From assembly GCF_910592395.1 (NCBI RefSeq), contig NC_088308.1, positions 13,223,001 through 13,287,000 on the forward strand: 64,000 bases of DNA, in the 5' to 3' direction. Below the pieces are notes generated by a model. It was not told the DNA's origin and did not search any database. It saw only the letters and a list, made by a program, of their open reading frames with translations. Within the stretch, counting starts at the first letter, position 1. Every line of letters starts with the position of its first letter. The DNA comes from Lineus longissimus. Its lineage: Eukaryota; Nemertea; Pilidiophora; Heteronemertea; Lineidae. The translations under genes were made by a program, and so were the position numbers. Below, one piece after another: positions 55,650 to 64,000 of the stretch.

Positions 55650-57829
55650 TTGGAGTACCTTGATTTTCCCCTCTTTATGCTTAAGTAGTATGCAGTGTCG
55701 GTCCTTTGTGTCATAATAGTTTGTCTCATGTTGCTCCATTCTGCATGACACTAATTCTTGTGTTGTGGTTTAATCCTGCCTGACACTCCATACCGCTTGC
55801 ACTCTTTCCTTTCCACTTGCAATGACTGCATGTAAATCTCCAGTAGTTGTTCTGTTGTTTTCCTGTTGTTGGGCCTTTTCTAGGGCCTTTTTTAGGGGGG
55901 GGGTATAGCACTTTTTAACTCAAACTGTATGGTTACTTGGCAGTTTGGCCAATGTATCTAGATACCTATATAAAGGAGAGTTGTCATAGTTTGTCCGGCC
56001 TACTCTCTGTTGTCTCGAACTCTACAGCATAAACTTTGCCTCTGGAACATCGATATTATGAATGGGAAGGTTGTTTTCTATATTCCGTTGCAATAAAATC
56101 CCCAGAAAGGTACTAATATGGGGCTGGGGGACTAGCGGGAAATAGCTTTAAATGAAGAAAAGGAGATTCCAAATTAATTACAGTTTCAAATATATTTTGC
56201 TCACTCCAAAGGCTGGTTAAAAGTCATAGATTACATAATTTTGTTACATAATAAACAATCAATTAATATGCATATCCATGTTCAATTTTGTGTTATGTAA
56301 GTTAAAGACTCTCTGATATCTGATTACAGACATCCAAATTAATGTTCATTTCTCAGAATAAACGAATACAATGTTTCAAGTTCATTTAATTCAAGCTTCC
56401 AGACAAACCAGAATTAATTAATAAACTTTTAACATCACTAATAATTTCATTCACTATACTTCTAGATTTCATAGCCAAACATACATTCAGAGTTCATAAA
56501 TATTTTCATTCACATTACTTCAAGAGTTCATAGCTAAATACACATTCAGAGTTACATGGGATATCCCAACATGGTCGGGTACACACTTGACAAAGTATAA
56601 TAATAAAAGATTGGCTTACCTTTAAATGAAGAAAAGGAGATTCCAAATTAATTACAGTTTCCAATATATTTTGCTCACTCCAAAGGCTGGTTAAAAGTGC
56701 TTCGACCCAGTGGTCCCAGCACTTTATACCAAATCCGAATGGAGCTGACCAATGAAAGCTGTAGTTTGGAATCCCTTAATTCTGGTAAGAACCAATCAGC
56801 AGGCTTTTGACAGATGCCAGCTGCATCCCAGGCCAAGCCCCCTTGGCTAGGCCTTGCGGATAAATATTATTCAATCATACCTTGGAGGAGTATAATTCCT
56901 CCAAGATCATACCAAACCAATGACATAATCACAACAAGCTCGACAAGTTATAATCAGCTGGCCTAATACTTCCTGAGTAGGACAAAGGTGACACTAATTA
57001 CTGACATGACTGAGTGAGTTGCCCTCATAGTGCTAATCCTCAACAAAGGCTTAGTATGATGTGGAAGCCTCTATCTTTGTTTGGTTGCAATGTTAATGCC
57101 AATCCACAATCTAATTAGTCACTGTGCTGTGACTTGTTATGACCAGAATTAGCTGAACAATGGTTGTCATGCAAAACAGCTGTGGCATAAGAAATCCTGA
57201 GGGAGTATTACAACTTAGGAGTTTGTAGGCAAAACTAAAATGAGAATTAGGACTTCTTAAATGAGAAATGAATAAAGTATCAAATTAAATGTTTTTAGCT
57301 GAGGAAGTCACCATCAAATACTCCTCTTTGTTTTTAAATAATTTGCTCCGCAAATTCTACTATAAAGAAACCAAAAAAAAATAACTAGCTTGAAACCTTT
57401 GTATTTAAAGCGTCAAAACATTGCTGCAACCTTACATAATACTTCATATTTACAAACTGATAATTTCACAGTGATAATCATATTCGAATACATATTAAAT
57501 AATTACAACATTCATTTGAGATACATTTATGATGTTCAATTTCAACATTCACATTCACGATATCCGATTTCAACATTACACATTTATTTACACATTCATT
57601 TGAGATATAAACATTCATGAAAAATAATTTACAGGTAGATTGTGTCCTATCAAAATGATACTCCTCTCGTCTCAAGATATTTGCTCTGACAAATTCTGAG
57701 ATCCATCAAATCATACATACATAATACATGGCATAGAGTTAATTTTGTGACACATGAAAACAGATACAAGTTCTATAGGAAGTCATCTTTGCAATGCTGA
57801 CATCACAACATTACTGCTCAAGTTCTTAA
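55650..57829. other. AT-rich noncoding region; possible LTR-like signals and a 79-bp direct repeat
   Basis: A 79-bp segment at 56146-56224 recurs at 56620-56698 with one mismatch by eye (CTTTAAATGAAGAAAAGGAG start). CTATATAAAGGAG (about 55968) and CAATAAAATCC (about 56090) look like a promoter TATA and a polyadenylation signal on the plus strand, while the retroelement genes upstream read minus. Long terminal repeats of that element could lie here, but I could not delimit them. Confidence 0.4.
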
Positions 57830-60320
57830 CTAGCCTAGCAAACTCGGATAAAGCTTAGAATCACACTTTTCAGGGTTCGGTACCGTATTGTTTGGGTTCA
57901 GGTATCGGAACATTCCACAGTGTTGGATGAGAATGTAGGCATTGAAGGGCCTCGTACAGATCTGATTTATCTGTCTTGCTTGATGTGGCCACAATGAAAC
58001 TGATGCTGGTACGAGGATCAATCCATCATTTAGAGTGTTCAATAGCCTAATGTTCATTAGTTGATAATGAAGTTTTGGAAAAAGACAACCTTGGACCCCA
58101 ATGTCTGTAATCTCTGAAGGTTTTACAATGTTTATGCGGGCAAACGGGCAATTTTATAATGGTTAAGATTATGGTTTGATGTCCAGACGATAATTCCATC
58201 ATCAAATACGTTGAGTCTCTTCTTTGTTTTAACCAGATAATCAGGGTTATTATGGTGATAACAATGATGACCAGAGTTAGAACTTGACCTACAAGAGTAA
58301 TGAGAGATATCAGCTGTTCTCGAGAGAATGTGTTAACAAGAGCTTGGTTTGTAGGACTCGGAATATTGAAGTAGTTGAAAGTTGGCAGAACTGGTGTGGC
58401 TTTGACAGTTTTCATTTGACTTAAAACGGTGATCATTGCCATTAGTTTTCTCAATTTCAAATATGTAACCACTAAGAAGAGAGCTGACAGGGTAGCTAAA
58501 GCTAATGACGCTAGTAACATGAGTGATTTAGTATCATCCCATCCATCTGGTAGTGCTGTCTCTCCGTCCAATAGTGGTTCAGCCAGGTTTTTATAAATAA
58601 CCGCCCGACTTTTCGCTCTCTTAACCATTTTCTTGAGACTGAGATGAGCCTCTTTGTCTTGTGCAAGTAAATCAGAGAAATTTGACTGGTACATTTTAAA
58701 CATGGGAAGTTTAACCTGAATGGGAGACGGAAGTTACGTTGTGTTGGCAAAAAATTTCATTTGTTTTTGAGTCATCAAAGAAGTGGCGGAGGAGTGCAAG
58801 GTTAATCGGGTACATTACTGTGACAGGCTTTTGGTTTCTGGCACAATTTAAGATTCTGGGAGTAAGGTAATGAGTTTTAGACACAACTGCACACTGGCAG
58901 GAAATGTTCATAAGACATAGACTGCACCCATTTCTTGTTTGTGTGCCGTTTGCACAACTTAACTTTAGTGAGGGTGTGTTATAGATTAGTACAGTGCCTG
59001 GTGTCATTTCAACTATTTCTGGGTGTAAGGTGTATGATCTGAATCTGAAGTCACAGAGTGAGTCTACTGCTTTTCTGTCATTTTGTAAAATAGCTAAGAT
59101 GCAAGACTGGTATGTTGTGGGACGGAGGGCTAGGTTCTGACTACAGTAAATGTTGCGGATCTTGGTACATGTGCTCAAATCCACCTGATTCAGCGATACA
59201 TAATGCTTATTCTTTTGAGTTACTGCTACAAATTCCGGCAGATCCATAAGTTGTGTTGCATGAGTGGAAGTGTGATTGATGGGCAGTGGAAAGGCGTAGA
59301 TTCGAAATAGACGTAGCGGATGCTGGGCCGATAGTGGGAATTTCACACTAAGGTAGAACCTGTGGTGTCTCCTAGCTACTACGAAATCAGCCTGGTTAAA
59401 GTAATCAGCAGGGGTAGTCTTTGTTAAGCGAAATCCAGGGTACCTTTTGAGCAAGATGTTCTGAATGTGGTGCAACGAGTTCTGAACCATACCAGGAGTA
59501 ATCAGCATTGGACTTAATGTACCTTGTGCCAGTTGGACCATCGCAGTACTGAGTTGGTGTAGTTTTGCCTCAATGGTCAAGACTGATTTGATAACATTAG
59601 TTAGATAAATAATAGTCGTAGAGAAGATAACTTCGGAATCTGCAGTATAATCGCCAAATTGTTTAGCCATATTTGTTATTTCATGTTGGGTGATAGTTAG
59701 CTTTTCGATGATGTCATGGAATCTGTGATCCGCTTGAGAGATGAATGACGACATGTCATTTTCGTGTTGGTTCAATAGATCATAAATTTTATGGTTTTTT
59801 GAGGATATGCTCTGGACGTGTTTAGCCAATATTAGTAAATCTTTAACGGTCGCTGTTCCAAATAAATATTTCGAGATGTCCCCTATGAACGAGAGGAATG
59901 CACGCTTTGTTCTTCCTGCGCCAAATGCGGAGTGATGCGTGTGTGGGACCAGATCATGGATAGTATGCATTGTTTGGAGCATCTTGGTTTCGACATCAGT
60001 TTTCAGTATCTCCATGTGCCTCAACATATTGTTCAGAATGTAGCAACTAGCATTGTTTAGTGGGCAAGGGATGTCATTGAATTTAAAACTTTTAAGCGAT
60101 TGGTAATTGCAGTTCATAGGTATGCAACCAATATTCTGACGTCAAGAACTGTTTCTGTTCCTCTTTCAACATTACTCCACAATTCAAGCGATTGATGACT
60201 TCCAGGGATGATGAGGGAGCTTCAGTTCTGTCAGCCGTTGCGCCTTGGGCAGTCATGATGATCAGTAACACCCAGAGTAAGAGGGATCCCCATAGTTTAC
60301 CTAGGATATAAAACGCGATA
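57830..60320 (-). pseudogene. Envelope-like (baculovirus F-type) gene of a gypsy-like retroelement, frameshifted
   Basis: Old retroelement copy. A hydrophobic, signal-peptide-like stretch lies near 60250-60300. The main frame (60117-58711) has a furin-type site RTKR followed by a hydrophobic fusion-peptide-like segment (around 59910-59870). It then has heptad-like stretches and a Cys-rich region in its last third, in the order known for F-type fusion glycoproteins. A frame change near 58720 separates the C-terminal part (58703-58047), which has two hydrophobic segments, the last one long enough to be a membrane anchor followed by a basic tail. Frame breaks at the 5' side and at 58720 mean no intact protein can be made as read. 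Confidence 0.7.
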
Positions 60321-60490
60321 TGTCAAGGAGCTGTCGGACCGGTATGATTATAAATGACGTCTCATAGATAACCTGGCACAGAGAAGAGAGCCTTACTCTC
60401 AAAGTCAAAGATCGAAGACATATCAGGGATATTATCTTTAAAACTGTTTGTTACTGTCATGATTTGTTTCTTTTGTTTGAACTGAACTGT

Positions 60491-60950
60491 TTAACTCCCA
60501 ACATCGGCTGGTTTGAAGAAACGATACGGCCGCTTTCGTTTTCTTCCAGTGTTTGTATGTTTGATGTGAAATTCTCGCTTTAGATGCTCGCTAATAGCAT
60601 CTTCACAAACCCATGTTGATGGTGACCTGTCTTTCCATTTGACTCGATACCACTTCTTGCCTTGTCATCTGGACATTTTAAGTAAACGCTCAGCCTCATG
60701 CCACTCATTTGTAGTGTTTTGCAGAGTTGTGCTGGTAGGATTTTGACTTGCATTCTTACTGTCTTCAATTGTAGATGGAGTTCTAGGCTGTGCCCCTTGA
60801 GCAACATCGCCATTAACGCTCTGTTTTGTGTCTGGGGCAGGCGTTACCCCAACAGGATCATTATCTACGCTCTGACTGTTATCAGGGGCAGGCGTTACCC
60901 CGATTGGAACTTCCGAGTCATCCTGATCTGATACCCGGGTTCTCCACCAA
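60491..60950 (-). pseudogene. C-terminal end of pol (integrase tail with chromodomain-like segment)
   Basis: The minus strand just before the envelope gene carries an open stretch with two near-identical VGVTPAPD repeats. After an internal TGA (60667-60665) it reads KKWYRVKWKDRSPSTW then VCEDAISEHL and a basic end, stopping at 60493-60491. A 'YRVKWKd....TWe' core is the chromodomain pattern found at the end of many gypsy integrases. The rest of pol and gag are missing; the element appears cut near 60950. Confidence 0.6.
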
Positions 60951-61046
60951 ATATTATAAAAGGGGTGTTTGCTGGGGGGGAACTAGCTGGTAGATGAGTT
61001 CAATTATAACTTAAGCATAAAATCCGTTTCGATGCTATATTTCATA

Positions 61047-63226
61047 CTTTAATACCTTGCGAATAAGAACCAGCGGCCATTTTTGTTTGGGCAGATCCAC
61101 CAATGTCATAATGCATACGACAGCCGCCCTTGCCATTCATATGCATATAGGCGAGACCAGGCCTAGCACCAGTTATTGCGTGACACAATCTGTGGTTTCT
61201 TCTGTGATGCAATGAGACATGTTAGTTACTGAAATGCTGAAATGGTTATGTGGACCAGGATGAGAATAAAAGGAAGGGTAATTCTGGGATTGTCTGTCTG
61301 CACTATGGCTGAACATCCTAGAAGACGCAGGCGCTACACTCTGCGCGAAAAAGTAAAGCTTCTCGCTGACTTCCATGCCGGAAATGAAACCGTGGGAGCG
61401 TTTGCCATCACAAACCGTTTGCCAAAATCTACAATGATGAAATGGTTAATGAGTGAGGATGACATTCATCATCATAGAGCATCGTCAAAAGCCAAGGGTT
61501 CAGAATTAGCGTGGAGAGAACGTGGCACTGGTAAGTCTAGGGAACCATGGCAAAGCCCCCTGAACATTAAGGGTACAGCTAGAGTGAAGGGAAACTGAAG
61601 GATGCATTTTTGCATGGAATGTGGCAAAGAAAAAATTTAGTGATTTGCTGACAGAGTAAAATGAACTGTTATCTTTTAGGCCTATACGAAGAGATGGAGG
61701 CAGACCTAGCTGATTGGCTCGATGAGAGGCGTGCCCTGGGAATGGCGATATCACATCACAACATCAAAGATGCATCGAGGGAACTGTATCAACAGTGGTG
61801 GGTTGGATTGGCTATTGCAGAACAGACCCGTATATTGAACGATTACCCACGGAAATCTCACTTTACAGCATCAAATGGCTGGTTATCAGGGTTTAAGAAA
61901 AGGTACAGCATCTCCCTTAGAAGGAAGACCAAGGACAGCCGACAGGTGCCAGATAATGCTGACGCCCTAGTAGCTGCATTTAGGGAAAGCGTGCATGAAC
62001 AGCATGAACATTATGAAGATTATCAAGTGGCAAATGTAGACGAGGTTTTCACCCTTTTTGACAACCATGGCAGTTATACCTACAACCGAACAGGGGCAAC
62101 GCAGATTGATATCAAATCTTCGTGGGGCAATCCTAGGCTGGGATGTACCGTCACTTTAGCAGTCACAGTGGCAGGGGGAAAATTACCCCCGCACATCACC
62201 TTCAGACGTCCAACTGCAGCCGCATGGCAAGAGCTTCAAGACAATCTGCCTGAAGATGTAGTCGTGGCACAATCACCAACGGGGTGGATGAGAGCAAATG
62301 TTATGTTAGATTACCTCGGAGAGGTGTTCATCCCCTTCATGCATCAGGACCAGGACGACCAGGAAGACGGGTATCTACCTTTCCTTCTCATATGGGATCG
62401 CTGCCGTGTGCATCTTACAGAAGAAGTTGCCCTTCTCATCATTGAGAATGGCGGTGTTATTGAGTTTATTCCACCAGGTTGTACCCCCATTGCGCAGCCC
62501 TTGGATGTTTCTGTCATCCACAGCTTCAAAGTCCGTCTTCGTCTGCTATGGAGATTGTGGAAACAGGAACACACGACGCCGGATGGAAATTGTCCAAGGA
62601 TTTCAATTTTAGAAGTGACACGCCTTGTCCGAGACGCATGGCAGGAAGTACCCGAACAGGTGGTGCAAAATTCATTTCATGCTGCTGGTATTGGGCGTGG
62701 GGTTCCACTGGTTGGGGCAGAAGATCTCGAACAACCTGCTGGGGACGTCGATGAGGGTCTAGAATTTTTTAACCTGCCAGAGGAAGACCTTGTCGAGGAC
62801 CCTGATGAATAACAGGACCTGCAGGCTTCTTGAAGCCGTCTCATGCCATTACCTTTTTTGGGCTACCCTGTAGAAGTGTTCATTTTGCCATTAAATGACC
62901 ACATCAAATCTTGTTTCTTGCAGGCATCCGCAAAACTTGCTTTTTTCTTAGAGGTTAAAATGCATTCAAAATTCCTTCACCGACGTCACCCTGCCGAGCA
63001 TAAAATTGAAACAGTGTGTAACCATCTTTCCCATTATGGTATACTAAGGGTTAACATGGTGGGATTTGACCACAAGTCAACGACATCGATAAAGAATTCC
63101 CCTTTATGTCAATTCCCGAAGCCTATTCATGTAGTCAAATCAAGCACGCCTACTCACATGTCGTGGGCGGGACAAGTTAGGCCTCACTGGTGGCCAGGAT
63201 CGGTTCTTATTCGCAAGGAATTAAAG
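61047..63226 (+). mobile_element. pogo-type DNA transposon, 2.18 kb, possibly intact
   Basis: Inverted ends CTTTAATACCTTGCGAATAA then GAACC on the left, mirrored at 63200-63226 with a one-base difference, each flanked by TA (61045-61046, 63227-63228). TA duplication and a DD35D transposase identify the pogo branch of the Tc1/mariner superfamily. The single gene fills the centre, and both ends and the reading frame look undamaged. Confidence 0.85.
61305..62812 (+). CDS. pogo/Jerky-like transposase, two exons, 452 residues
   Basis: Cut-and-paste transposase. Exon 1 (61305-61530) starts MAEHPRRRRRYTLREKVKLL, an N-terminal helix-turn-helix of the CENP-B/pogo type. An intron (61531-61679, GTAAGT...TTTTAG) joins in phase to exon 2. 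Exon 2 has a second CENP-B-like DNA-binding region ending ASNGWLSGFKKRYSISLRR and then the DDE domain: D196 in NVDEVFTLFD, D315 in LIWDRCRVHL, and D351 in PIAQPLDV, i.e. D-35-D spacing. It ends in an acidic tail (PEEDLVEDPDE). No frameshift or stop is seen, unlike most elements around it, so it may be recently active or, less likely, retained by the host. The start codon is the first ATG giving the basic HTH. Confidence 0.85.
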
Positions 63227-63228
63227 TA

Positions 63229-64000
63229 TATACTGGTATTTACAACAGTCACTACACAATGGTCAACACGTATTCACAGATAGGAGGGTCCTAAATCTGG
63301 ATGTGCCCAGGTTGGAATCCAAGCCCTGAATGGCTAAACCTACTATAATACTATGCCAAGAAAATTTTGGCTTGACAACATAAATTCCCAAATACAAGAT
63401 GATAAAACAAAGGCCTAAGCTGTTACAAACACAGTCACAGATTACAGAGGGAGTTGTCTTCATAGCAATTACCCCAGAATAAAGGGTGCCTCTAATACCA
63501 GGAAGTGGTTGACACCAAAGTGAGTAAGCAAACTTAGATAAAAACAATGGCTGGCAAATAGAACTATTGTAAAGATATGAAATCCTAATAAATGAGTTGG
63601 TACAGTCCTTCAAAAAAGTAAATGGACACACAAAAATCAAATTTTCTTGAAAACGGCTGGTGATAAATCGATTCGGTTTGCTGCATTTGATAGGACATTT
63701 ATTTATTGATTTACAAAAGGCCCCAAAATCAACTTTTTCGTTTCCGATTTTTTTCGTACTTTTTCTTGATAGGATGAATCACCATGATGAAAAACCCACG
63801 TCCCCATCAAGGTGATGAAAATATCTTGTGTTAATTGGTGGGAAAACAGCATTTTATGTCAAAATTTTGCACCTTGTTTATTGACTTTGGAATTACTTTG
63901 GAGAAGTCGACCATAGCCAATTATGTCAGTTTCAACATGCAGCCCGAGTGTTAATTCCTTATTGGCTGAGGTTTTGAATGGGGGTGGAAATGTTGTTAAC
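63229..64000. other. No gene; one mariner-like terminus at 63606
   Basis: TACAGTCCTTCAAAAAAGTA then AATGGACAC at 63604-63632 resembles the CAGTCCTACCAGAAAGTAA terminus at 2342, and TA precedes CAG. Its partner would lie beyond the window. Confidence 0.45.

Overview
The window is eukaryotic nuclear DNA: AT-rich, with GT-AG introns and the transposable-element (TE) families expected of a metazoan (HARBI1/Myb Harbinger, Ginger, pogo, mariner, APE-type LINEs, Penelope, and a gypsy-like element with an envelope gene). Dispersed repeats that end in GACGAC-type microsatellites and short 'GACCTTGAAAAGTAGGTCA' motifs suggest a marine invertebrate (lophotrochozoan or invertebrate deuterostome). No host gene was identified that would fix the taxon. 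No bacterial operon, rRNA, tRNA or CRISPR array was seen.

Layout. 1-11.7 kb is gene-free and holds non-autonomous inverted-repeat elements, including a Mutator-like MITE with a 9-bp target duplication (8872-9845). 11.7-19.7 kb is a nest: an outer inverted-repeat element split by a nearly complete Harbinger transposon (12239-19366, TSD CAG) that carries a Myb/SANT-like gene (+) converging on a HARBI1-type transposase gene (-). The transposase gene has a further 488-bp MITE in its intron.

20579-34457 is the most interesting object: a large DNA transposon with 6-bp target duplications (CTAATA). Its inverted repeats contain arrays of a 21-bp unit built round the palindrome CAGGCGCCTG. It encodes a DDE integrase-core protein at one end (20849-21652) and, convergent from the other end, a multi-exon HECT-type E3 ubiquitin ligase-like gene (33318-30116) with an internal 19-residue repeat. 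Two related LINEs (a nearly full-length copy at about 22541-27470 and a 5'-truncated copy at 27814-29899) and a MITE have since jumped into it. Removing the LINEs leaves an element of about 6.9 kb.

34857-35616 is the only candidate host coding exon. 38934-39833 is a decayed mariner/Tc1-like element. 40638-46684 is a Ginger-type transposon (TGTTACGC termini, 5-bp duplication) with a spliced but broken integrase/transposase and an OTU protease domain whose catalytic Cys is replaced by Arg. 46895-47056 is a MITE with the same ends as the Harbinger at 12 kb. 48.99-52.07 kb holds LINE fragments, a Penelope-like reverse transcriptase remnant and a 349-bp-period repeat with hammerhead-ribozyme-like cores (retrozyme-like). 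52.5-55.65 kb is a second, deleted Harbinger family. About 57.8-60.95 kb is the 3' part of a gypsy-like element (chromodomain end of pol, then a baculovirus-F-like envelope gene, both interrupted). 61047-63226 is an intact-looking pogo-type transposon with TA duplications, a 149-bp intron and an uninterrupted 452-residue transposase.

Most coding sequences here serve the mobility of their own elements. The scientific interest lies in the nesting, the paralogous empty sites that fix element ends, the integrase + HECT transposon, the Ginger OTU domain and the ribozyme-like repeats.
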